Part shown: positions 57,431 through 64,000 of the stretch, piece after piece
Layout: every line of letters starts with the position of its first letter
Position numbering within the stretch: position 1 is the stretch's first letter
Assembly (NCBI RefSeq): GCF_001544835.2
Contig: NZ_FCNX02000008.1
Location: forward strand, 302,042-366,041
DNA from: Caballeronia fortuita
GTDB lineage: Bacteria; Pseudomonadota; Gammaproteobacteria; Burkholderiales; Burkholderiaceae
DNA length: 64,000 nucleotides
Reading direction: 5' to 3'
Notes under the pieces: model-generated
Told to the model about the DNA's origin: nothing
What the model saw: only the letters and a program-made list of their open reading frames with translations
The model's database searches: none
Position numbers and translations under genes: made by a program

Positions 57431-58732
57431 TCAGTGCTTGTCGCCAAGTTTCTCGGTCGACTGCTTGCGGTTCACCGCCCGATAGCCGATATCCCGCCGA
57501 TACTGCATGCCGTCGAACGAAATCTGGTTGACTGTATCGTAGACCACGGATTGCGCGCCGCGCACGGAATCCGCGAGTCCGACGACACACAGCACGCGCC
57601 CGCCCGAGGTCGTGAGCTTGCCGTCGGCGAGCGTCGTGCCCGCGTGGAAAGTGACGGAATTCTCGGTTTCCGCGGGAATGCCGCTGATGCGGTCGCCCTT
57701 GCGCGGCGTGTCCGGATAGTTGTGCGCCGCGAGCACGACGCCGAGCGCCGTGCGGCGGTCCCAGTCGATATCGACGGTATCGAGCTTGCCGTCGATCGCC
57801 ATTTCCACGACTTTCGAGAAGTCGCCCTTCACGCGCGCCATGATCGGCTGCGTTTCGGGGTCGCCCATCCGGCAGTTAAATTCAAGCGTCTTCGGATTGC
57901 CGTTCGCGTCGATCATCAGGCCGGCGTACAGAAAGCCCGTATAGCGGATGCCTTCGTTTTCCATGCCGCGCACCGTCGGCTGAATGATTTCGCGCATCAC
58001 GCGCGCGTGCAGTTGCGGCGTGACGATCGGCGCCGGCGAATACGCGCCCATGCCGCCGGTGTTCGGGCCGCGGTCGGCGTCGAGCAGGCGCTTGTGGTCC
58101 TGGCTGGAGGCGAGCGGCAGCACGTGCTTGCCGTCCACCATCACGATGAAGCTCGCTTCCTCGCCGGCGAGAAATTCCTCGATCACGACGCGCGCGCCCG
58201 CGTCGCCGAGCTTGTTGTCGGCGAGCATCGAATCGACGGCGGCGTGCGCTTCTTCCAGCGTCATCGCGACGACGACGCCCTTGCCGGCGGCGAGTCCGTC
58301 CGCCTTGATGACGATCGGCGCGCCTTTTGCATCGATGTAGGCGTGCGCGGCGGCGAGATCGGAGAAAGTTTCGTATTCGGCGGTCGGAATGTTGTGGCGC
58401 TTCATGAACGCCTTCGCGAAGTCTTTCGAGCTTTCGAGCTGCGCGGCTTCCTTGCTCGGGCCGAAGATCTTCAGGCCGCGCGAGCGGAACAGATTGACGA
58501 TGCCCGCCGCGAGCGGCTGCTCGGGGCCGACGAGCGTGAACGCGACATGTTCCTTCTCGGCGAGATCGGCGAGTTCTGCCGGGTCCGTGATGTCGACGTT
58601 GCGCAGACGCTCGTCCTGCGCCGTGCCGCCGTTGCCCGGCGCGACATAGACGATCTGCACGCGCGGCGATTGCGCGAGCTTCCAGGCCAGCGCGTGTTCG
58701 CGGCCGCCGGAACCGACGACGAGTAACTTCAT
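57431..58732 (-). CDS. purD: Phosphoribosylamine--glycine ligase PurD
   Basis: 433-residue ATP-grasp enzyme making GAR in purine synthesis. MKLLVVGSGGREHALAWKLA begins the N domain, APIVIKADGLAAGKGVVVA is the ATP lid, and LEFNCRMGDPETQPIM holds the Mg ligands. The ATG at 58730-58732 is chosen over an 18-codon extension. Two AAAAAGCGGC repeats 15 bp apart (58754-58778) lie just upstream of the start. yebC precedes it on the same strand with a 257-bp gap. Confidence 0.97.
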   Translation of the reverse strand: MKLLVVGSGGREHALAWKLAQSPRVQIVYVAPGNGGTAQDERLRNVDITDPAELADLAEKEHVAFTLVGPEQPLAAGIVNLFRSRGLKIFGPSKEAAQLESSKDFAKAFMKRHNIPTAEYETFSDLAAAHAYIDAKGAPIVIKADGLAAGKGVVVAMTLEEAHAAVDSMLADNKLGDAGARVVIEEFLAGEEASFIVMVDGKHVLPLASSQDHKRLLDADRGPNTGGMGAYSPAPIVTPQLHARVMREIIQPTVRGMENEGIRYTGFLYAGLMIDANGNPKTLEFNCRMGDPETQPIMARVKGDFSKVVEMAIDGKLDTVDIDWDRRTALGVVLAAHNYPDTPRKGDRISGIPAETENSVTFHAGTTLADGKLTTSGGRVLCVVGLADSVRGAQSVVYDTVNQISFDGMQYRRDIGYRAVNRKQSTEKLGDKH

Positions 58733-58989
58733 GTGAATCCCCGAAATCCTGACAAAAAGCGGCTTGAGAAAAAGCGGCGGGTGCATCGACCGTAAAGCGC
58801 GCTTATGACACTCGTCATAGCGTCGCGAAGGCGGCTCGCGCTGACATAAGCTGCGTCACGCGCCTTCGGGGGCGATGCCGCGCCGCGATGCTGTCGCGGC
58901 GCCGCTGCGGCATTCGAGCCGAAGCGAAAGACGTTCCATGCGAGGCCGCGGCGGCGTCCGTCCGCGCCGCGCCCCGCGCGATCCGAAGC

Positions 58990-59718
58990 TCAGTCTTCGT
59001 TGATCGCGGCGTTTGTATGGACTTCCTGCACGTCGTCGAGATTTTCGAGCGCGTCGAGCAGTTTTTGCATTTTCACCGCATCGTCGCCGCTGAATTCGAC
59101 TTCCGTCTGCGGTTTCATCGTCACTTCGGCGAGTTCCGCCTTGAAGCCCGCGGCTTCGAGCGCGTCCTTCACTTTCTGGAAATCGTTCGGCGGGCAGATC
59201 ACCTCGATGCTGCCGTCTTCGTTTGTCACGACGTCGTCCGCGCCGGATTCGAGCGCGGCGTCCATCAGCTTGTCTTCCGGCGTGCCGGGCGCGAACAGGA
59301 ACTGGCCGACGTGATCGAACATGAACGACACCGAGCCGTCCGTGCCCATGTTGCCGCCGAACTTCGAGAACGCGTGGCGCACTTCCGCGACGGTGCGCGT
59401 GCGGTTGTCCGTCATCGTGTCGACGATGATCGCCGCGCCGCCGATGCCATAGCCTTCGTAGCGGATTTCCTCGTAGTTCGCGCCATCGACGCCGCCCGTG
59501 CCGCGCTGGATCGCGCGGTTGATGTTGTCCTTCGGCATGTTGGCGTCGTAGGCCTTGTCGACGGCCAGGCGCAGGCGCGGATTCGAATCGATCTCGCCGC
59601 CGCCCATGCGCGCCGCGACCTGGATTTCCTTGATGAGGCGCGTCCAGACCTTGCCTTTCTTCGCGTCGGCCGCGGCCTTCTTATGCTTGATGTTGGCCCA
59701 TTTCGAATGACCCGCCAT
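58990..59718 (-). CDS. yebC: YebC/PmpR-family regulator
   Basis: 242-residue TACO1/YebC protein with the three-domain pattern: [20 protein letters not shown] at the start, [21 protein letters not shown] in the middle, and a C-terminal ferredoxin-like part. The family was described as DNA-binding regulators and more recently tied to translation of polyproline stretches. The minus-strand ATG at 59716-59718 follows an AGAAAGG ribosome-binding site. It precedes purD as in many beta-proteobacteria. Confidence 0.95.
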   Translation of the reverse strand: MAGHSKWANIKHKKAAADAKKGKVWTRLIKEIQVAARMGGGEIDSNPRLRLAVDKAYDANMPKDNINRAIQRGTGGVDGANYEEIRYEGYGIGGAAIIVDTMTDNRTRTVAEVRHAFSKFGGNMGTDGSVSFMFDHVGQFLFAPGTPEDKLMDAALESGADDVVTNEDGSIEVICPPNDFQKVKDALEAAGFKAELAEVTMKPQTEVEFSGDDAVKMQKLLDALENLDDVQEVHTNAAINED

Positions 59719-59868
59719 TACCTTTCTCCATCGCGCGGGCTTCGAGCCGGGCGCCTAGTGTGCTGTCGTGCTGAATTGTGTCTGTCGGCCGCGCGTTTTC
59801 GGGCGGTGTCCGGGCGTGTTTCCCGGATACGTCGATCCGTCGCGACCCGAATCAGAACAGACCGAAAT

Positions 59869-59877
59869 TTTAGCATG
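59869..59877 (-). promoter_or_regulatory. Extended -10 promoter of yebC
   Basis: On the minus strand TGC followed by TAAAAT (complement of 59869-59877) forms an extended -10 about 150 bp before the yebC start. It is in the 320-bp gap 59719-60038, which otherwise holds only the upp terminator. Confidence 0.5.
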
Positions 59878-59984
59878 GCGGCATGCGCTCCCAGTACCGC
59901 GGCGCGCGCGCCGTTGCGCGGAAACAGGCGCGAACCGTGGGGAATTCGGCCGAATCGCGGGCAAAGCGGAGGCAAAACGGCCGT

Positions 59985-60017
59985 AAACGCAAACCGCCGC
60001 GCGAAGGGCGCGGCGGT
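59985..60017 (-). terminator. Terminator after upp
   Basis: A 10-bp stem (59993-60002 with 60008-60017) and a 5-nt loop, followed on the minus strand by TTGCGTTT. It is 22 bp after the upp stop. Confidence 0.75.
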
Positions 60018-60038
60018 CGAAGCGAGTCGGGCGGACGC

Positions 60039-60692
60039 TTAATTCTTCGTGCCGAACAGACGATCGCCCGCGTCGCCGAGCCCCGGAACGATATACGCAT
60101 GATCGTTCAGATGCGAATCGAGCGACGCGACATAGAGCTTCACGTCCGGATGCGCGTCCTGGAATACCTTCACACCTTCGGGCGCGGCGACCAGCGCGAC
60201 GAAGATGATGTTCTCGCTCTGCACGTTGCGCCGCTTCATCACATCGACGGCGTGCACCGCCGAGTAGCCCGTCGCGACCATCGGATCGCACAGGATGAAG
60301 ACGCGCTCCTCGAGATCGGGCGGCAGGCGCACGAGATACTCGACCGGCCGATGATCCTCCGCCCGGTACACGCCGATATGCCCGACCCGCGCCGACGGCA
60401 CGAGATCGAGCAGGCCGTCCGACATGCCGATGCCCGCGCGCAGCACCGGCACGATCGCGAGCTTCTTGCCGGCGATCACGGGCGCGTCGATCTCGACGAG
60501 CGGCGTTTCCACGCGCTTGGTCGTGAGCGGCAGATTACGCGTGATTTCGTAGCCCATCAGCAGCGTGATTTCGCGCAGAAGCTCGCGGAACGTGCGCGTC
60601 GACGTGTCCTTGTCGCGCATGTGCGTGAGCTTGTGCTGGATCAGCGGGTGATCGGTGATGAAGAGATTGGGGAAGCGGCTGTCTTGTTTCAT
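60039..60692 (-). CDS. upp: Uracil phosphoribosyltransferase
   Basis: 217-residue salvage enzyme making UMP from uracil and PRPP. The PRPP loop is in [20 protein letters not shown] and [14 protein letters not shown] is the flexible-loop region; the C-terminal [16 protein letters not shown] is the uracil-binding hood. The start at 60690-60692 (MKQDSRFPN) is chosen over a 21-codon extension. It is divergent from the SDR gene across a 209-bp gap. Confidence 0.97.
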   Translation of the reverse strand: MKQDSRFPNLFITDHPLIQHKLTHMRDKDTSTRTFRELLREITLLMGYEITRNLPLTTKRVETPLVEIDAPVIAGKKLAIVPVLRAGIGMSDGLLDLVPSARVGHIGVYRAEDHRPVEYLVRLPPDLEERVFILCDPMVATGYSAVHAVDVMKRRNVQSENIIFVALVAAPEGVKVFQDAHPDVKLYVASLDSHLNDHAYIVPGLGDAGDRLFGTKN

Positions 60693-60901
60693 GGGTCTCG
60701 CGCGCGGCGCGTCCTGCTCGGGTGATGTTCTGCCTCTGACGCTCGGGAAGCGCACAGTGGCGACAGTTTACCCAAAAGCCCGCCCGTGCCTAAGAACAAT
60801 CGCAAGCCCGATTCCGCAGTGCCCGCCACGTTGCCGCCCCGATTCTTCTAGAATTGCGCGGAGACATCACGATCTGTGACAACGACGACGGAGGAACGAC
60901 G

Positions 60902-61681
60902 ATGGATATGGGAATCGCAGGGCGCACCGCGCTCGTCTGCGCGGCGAGCAAAGGACTCGGGCGCGGCTGCGCCGAAGCGCTCGCCGCCGAAGGCGTGAAT
61001 CTGGTGATCACCGCGCGCACGGCGGAAACGCTCGAAGCGACGGCGGCGCACATCCGCTCGACCTACGGCGTCGACGTGAAAACGGTCGCGGGCGACATCA
61101 CGACGCCCGAAGGCCACGCCGCCGCGCTCGTCGCGTGCCCGGCGCCCGATATTCTGGTGAACAACGCGGGCGGCCCGCCGCCGGGCGACTTCCGCACCTT
61201 CACGCACGACATGTGGATCAAGGCGCTCGAAGGCAACATGCTGACGCCGATCGAGCTCATCAAGGCGACCATCGACGGGATGATCGAGCGCGGTTTCGGG
61301 CGCATCGTGAACATCACGAGCTCGTCGGTGAAGGCGCCCATCGACGTGCTGGGTCTTTCCAACGGCGCGCGTTCGGGGTTGACGGGATTCGTCGCGGGCG
61401 TCGCGCGCAAGGTCGCGTCGACGGGCGTCACGATCAACAATCTGCTGCCCGGCACGTTCGACACCGACCGCATCGCGGTGACGATGGAAGCGCAGGCGAA
61501 GGCGCAGAACATCTCCATCGACGAAATGCGTGCGCGCCGCGCGCAAAGCCTGCCCGCCGGGCGTTTCGGCACGGCGGAAGAGTTCGGTAAGGCGTGCGCG
61601 TTCCTGTGCAGCGTGCACGCGGGCTACATCACCGGTCAGAACATGCTGATCGATGGCGGCGCTTATCCCGGCACTTACTGA
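60902..61681 (+). CDS. SDR-family protein with non-canonical active site
   Basis: 259 residues with a Rossmann fold of the FabG-like type. The dinucleotide motif is [15 protein letters not shown] (TGxxxGxG-like), NNAGGPPPG is in place, and INITSSS-equivalent serine is in [13 protein letters not shown]. The usual YxxxK is replaced by SNGAR (L-S-N-G-A-R-S-G-L). A whole subfamily shares this substitution, so it may bind nucleotide without classical reduction, or use other residues. The start at 60902 has a GGAGGAA ribosome-binding site. mgsA follows 13 bp later. Confidence 0.85.
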   Translation: MDMGIAGRTALVCAASKGLGRGCAEALAAEGVNLVITARTAETLEATAAHIRSTYGVDVKTVAGDITTPEGHAAALVACPAPDILVNNAGGPPPGDFRTFTHDMWIKALEGNMLTPIELIKATIDGMIERGFGRIVNITSSSVKAPIDVLGLSNGARSGLTGFVAGVARKVASTGVTINNLLPGTFDTDRIAVTMEAQAKAQNISIDEMRARRAQSLPAGRFGTAEEFGKACAFLCSVHAGYITGQNMLIDGGAYPGTY

Positions 61682-61694
61682 GACGGAGCGTCTG

Positions 61695-62084
61695 ATGACC
61701 ACACGCGTCGCGCTGATCGCGCACGACATGAAGAAGGACGACATCGTCACGCTGACGGGCGAATTCGTCGATACGCTCGCGCAATGCAGTCTCGTCGCGA
61801 CGGGTACGACCGGCGGACGCATCGCGGCGGCGCACGGGCTGGAAGTCGAGCGTAAGCTCTCCGGCCCGCATGGCGGCGATTTGCAGATCGGCGCGGAACT
61901 GGCGGAAGGGCGCGTGAATATCGTGATCTTCCTGCGCGATCCGATGACGCCGCAGCCGCACGAGCCCGACATCAACGCGCTGGTGCGCGCCTGCGACGTG
62001 CACAACGTGCCGTGCGCGACCAACATCGCGACGGCGCGCATGATTCTCGACGACTTGCGCCTGTGCTTTTCGCGGGCATCCTGA
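61695..62084 (+). CDS. mgsA: Methylglyoxal synthase
   Basis: 129-residue enzyme converting dihydroxyacetone phosphate to methylglyoxal and phosphate. Family residues are visible: [15 protein letters not shown] for phosphate binding, [11 protein letters not shown] with the catalytic Asp, and [18 protein letters not shown] with the conserved His/Asp set. It is slightly shorter than the E. coli enzyme (152). The start at 61695 lies 13 bp after the SDR stop, and qor follows 24 bp later, suggesting one operon. Confidence 0.93.
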   Translation: MTTRVALIAHDMKKDDIVTLTGEFVDTLAQCSLVATGTTGGRIAAAHGLEVERKLSGPHGGDLQIGAELAEGRVNIVIFLRDPMTPQPHEPDINALVRACDVHNVPCATNIATARMILDDLRLCFSRAS

Positions 62085-62108
62085 GGCACGAAAGGAGACA
62101 GACGAGCG

Positions 62109-63083
62109 ATGACCAAGGCAATCCGATTCGACAAGACAGGCGGCCCCGAAGTCATGAAGTGGGTCGACGTGGACGTGGGCGCGCCGGGCAAGGGCGAGAT
62201 ACGCGTGAAGCATCATGCGGTGGGGCTGAATTTTATCGACGTGTACTTCCGCACCGGTCTTTATCCGATGCCGCTGCCGGGCGGACTCGGCATGGAGGCC
62301 GCCGGCGAAGTGACGGCGGTGGGCGAGGGCGTCGCGCAGTTCAAGCCGGGCGATCGCGTCGCGTATGCGTCGCGGCCGCCGGGCGCCTATGCGCAGGAGC
62401 GCGTGATGTCGGCGGAATACGTCGTGAAGCTGCCCGATGCGATCGGCTACGAAGACGCCGCGTCGATCATGCTGCAAGGACTGACCGCGCAATACCTCTT
62501 GCGCCGGACTTATCGCGTGAAGGCGGGCGACACGGTGCTGATCCACGCGGCGGCGGGCGGCGTCGGCATGCTCGCGTGCCAGTGGGCGAAGGCGCTCGGC
62601 GCGACGGTCATCGGCACGGTCGGATCGGACGAGAAAGCCGAGCTCGCGAAGGCGCACGGCTGCGACTACCCGATCGTGTACACGCGCGAGAACTTCACGC
62701 AGCGCGTGCGCGAGATCACGAACGGCGCGGGCGTGCCGGTCGTCTACGATTCGATCGGCCGGGACACGTATATCGCGTCGCTCGATTGCCTTGCGCCGCT
62801 CGGGCTTTTCGTGAGCTTCGGCAATTCGTCGGGCCCGTTGCCGCCGCTCGATTCGTCCGAGCTTGCCGGACGCGGTTCGCTCTACTTCACGCGGCCGACG
62901 CTCTTCAGCTACATCGCCAAACGCAGCGATCTCGACACGATGGCGGCGGAATTGTTCGATGTCGTTTCATCCGGCAAGGTGAAGACGAACGTGCGCCAGC
63001 GTCATCCGCTCGCCGATGCGGCCCGCGCGCACGAAGAGCTCGAAGCGCGCAAGACCACTGGATCGACCATTCTCCTACCTTGA
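62109..63083 (+). CDS. qor: Quinone oxidoreductase, zinc-independent MDR family
   Basis: 324-residue NADPH-dependent oxidoreductase close to E. coli Qor. The N-terminal catalytic domain has GEIRVKHHAVGLNFIDVYFR and the nucleotide-binding motif is in VLIHAAAGGVGMLACQWAKA. No structural-zinc Cys cluster is seen. It reduces quinones or reactive enals and carbonyls. It lies between mgsA and the kdpE-type regulator, so a link to carbonyl stress is a reasonable inference. Confidence 0.92.
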   Translation: MTKAIRFDKTGGPEVMKWVDVDVGAPGKGEIRVKHHAVGLNFIDVYFRTGLYPMPLPGGLGMEAAGEVTAVGEGVAQFKPGDRVAYASRPPGAYAQERVMSAEYVVKLPDAIGYEDAASIMLQGLTAQYLLRRTYRVKAGDTVLIHAAAGGVGMLACQWAKALGATVIGTVGSDEKAELAKAHGCDYPIVYTRENFTQRVREITNGAGVPVVYDSIGRDTYIASLDCLAPLGLFVSFGNSSGPLPPLDSSELAGRGSLYFTRPTLFSYIAKRSDLDTMAAELFDVVSSGKVKTNVRQRHPLADAARAHEELEARKTTGSTILLP

Positions 63084-63114
63084 AACGACGACAACCCGCA
63101 CGGACGGCGACCCT

Positions 63115-63813
63115 ATGAACGAGCCGTCCTTCAGCGTCGTCCTGATCGAGGACGACAAGCAGATTCGCCGTTTTGTGCGCGTGTCGCTCGAGGCGCAGGG
63201 CATGACGGTGCACGAAGCGGAAACGGGGCAGAAGGGGCTGGTCGAAGCCGCGACGCGCAAGCCCGATCTCGTGATCGTGGATCTCGGCTTGCCCGATACC
63301 GACGGCATCGACGTGATCCGTGAACTGCGCGGCTGGACCGAACTGCCGATCATCGTGCTGTCGGCGCGCACGCAGGAGGACGAGAAGGTGGCCGCGCTCG
63401 ATGCCGGCGCCGACGACTACCTCACGAAGCCCTTCGGCGTGTCCGAACTGATGGCGCGGATTCGCGCGCATCTGCGGCGTCGCAATCAGGCATCCGCGAG
63501 CGAGACGCCGGTCGTGACGTTCGGCGACGTGACCGTCGATCTCGCGCTGCGCCGAGTCGCGAAGCGCGGCGAGGGCGTGCATCTGACGCCGATCGAGTAC
63601 CGGCTGCTATCGACGCTCGTGCGGCATGCGGGGCGCGTGCTTACGCATCGGCAATTGCTCGTGGAAGTGTGGGGACCGTCGCATGTCGAAAGCCCGCATT
63701 ATCTGCGCATCTACATGGCGCATCTGCGGCAGAAGCTGGAGCGCGATCCCGCGCAGCCGGAGCATATCGTGACGGAGACGGGCGTCGGTTACAGGCTCGT
63801 CGGTGCGGCGTGA
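63115..63813 (+). CDS. kdpE: OmpR-family response regulator, KdpE type
   Basis: 232 residues. The receiver domain has phospho-acceptor D56 in VIVDLGLPDTDG and the conserved Lys in DDYLTKPFG. The C-terminal winged helix has LTPIEYRLLSTLVRHAGRVL and YLRIYMAHLRQKLERDP, all closely like E. coli KdpE, which activates the kdp K+ uptake operon. No kdpD sensor or kdpFABC genes lie in the window; kdpD would normally precede it. Cognate kinase and targets are open. Confidence 0.87.
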   Translation: MNEPSFSVVLIEDDKQIRRFVRVSLEAQGMTVHEAETGQKGLVEAATRKPDLVIVDLGLPDTDGIDVIRELRGWTELPIIVLSARTQEDEKVAALDAGADDYLTKPFGVSELMARIRAHLRRRNQASASETPVVTFGDVTVDLALRRVAKRGEGVHLTPIEYRLLSTLVRHAGRVLTHRQLLVEVWGPSHVESPHYLRIYMAHLRQKLERDPAQPEHIVTETGVGYRLVGAA

Positions 63814-63920
63814 CGGATGGCGTCGGGCTTGTGATCGTTTGTCGATGGCGCGTTTTTCGGGTATGCCTTTGTTGTCCGCGGCGGCTTTCGCCGGATCCCG
63901 TATTCGTGTTGGTCTACTAG

Positions 63921-63990
63921 CACTGCCCCTGTGCGGGGCGGCACCTACTTTCTTTGCTGCTGCAAAGAAAGTAGGCAAAGAAAGCAGCTT
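63921..63990. repeat. Palindromic intergenic repeat at the window end
   Basis: A GCCCC/GGGGC hairpin (63925-63939) is followed by a 14-bp perfect stem, CCTACTTTCTTTGC (63944-63957) with GCAAAGAAAGTAGG (63962-63975). A 13-bp direct repeat, GCAAAGAAAGTAG then GCAAAGAAAGCAG (63962-63987), overlaps it. It lies 107 bp after kdpE and may also act as its terminator. From memory it resembles repeats dispersed in Paraburkholderia genomes. It may continue past the window edge. Confidence 0.75.
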
Positions 63991-64000
63991 TTCAGGCCCG

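Overview
The window reads as ordinary, gene-dense, high-GC chromosome of a beta-proteobacterium of the Burkholderiaceae, most likely Paraburkholderia or Caballeronia. The evidence is the C-ending codon bias, the gene neighbourhoods (yebC-purD-hemF-nadD-rsfS-rlmH-maf-rng, rsxB-nth, a DUF3311-mctP pair, dnaE followed by LPS-core genes and msbA) and an intracellular PHB depolymerase of the Ralstonia/Burkholderia type. The assignment comes from reading proteins and order, not from a database search. No rRNA, convincing tRNA, CRISPR array, prophage, IS element or broken gene was found. One aminotransferase gene is cut by the left edge.

Layout. 1-4.4 kb: a minus-strand VOC / EamA exporter / aminotransferase set, divergent from a MocR-type regulator with a repeat-rich operator between them. 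4.4-9.4 kb: a small zincin-like protein, htpG behind a sigma32-type promoter, and a tightly overlapping run of ubiC, a DNA-deoxyinosine glycosylase-like gene and a spermidine-synthase-like methyltransferase. 9.5-13 kb: DUF3311-mctP monocarboxylate uptake, a FUSC membrane protein and a PhnB-like VOC protein. 13.3-18.7 kb: tal, a small TonB-C-like protein, benE and a MoxR/GNAT/VWA set. 19-22 kb: two tandem c-type cytochromes, a DUF1841 protein and rsxB-nth.

22-31 kb: a TetR regulator, intracellular PHB depolymerase phaZ, a GH15 hydrolase, small proteins of unknown function, an exported lactonase-like beta-propeller, pagP and a CorA/ZntB-like transporter. 30.8-41 kb: a large ftsK with a long disordered linker, a META lipoprotein, purT, a tiny lipoprotein, a lysozyme-inhibitor-like protein, rhlE behind a long structured leader, gluQ and trhO. 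41-52.5 kb: dnaE, then an LPS core/O-antigen block (GT4, GT2, GT9, O-antigen ligase, msbA) and a CotH-family lipoprotein.

52.5-60 kb (minus strand): yebC, purD, then the housekeeping operon hemF-nadD-rsfS-rlmH-maf-rng. 60-64 kb: upp, then plus-strand SDR, mgsA, qor and a kdpE-type regulator, ending in a palindromic intergenic repeat.

No wholly new system stands out. The points most worth following are non-coding: a candidate small RNA at 46.4-46.5 kb, a perfect 14-bp hairpin on the maf start codon, a structured rhlE leader, candidate leaderless starts for ubiC and dnaE, the MocR and phaZ operators, and 12-bp tandem repeats that multiply the ftsK stop codon. At protein level the main oddities are an SDR lacking YxxxK, a CotH-family lipoprotein beside msbA, and mgsA-qor-kdpE clustering.
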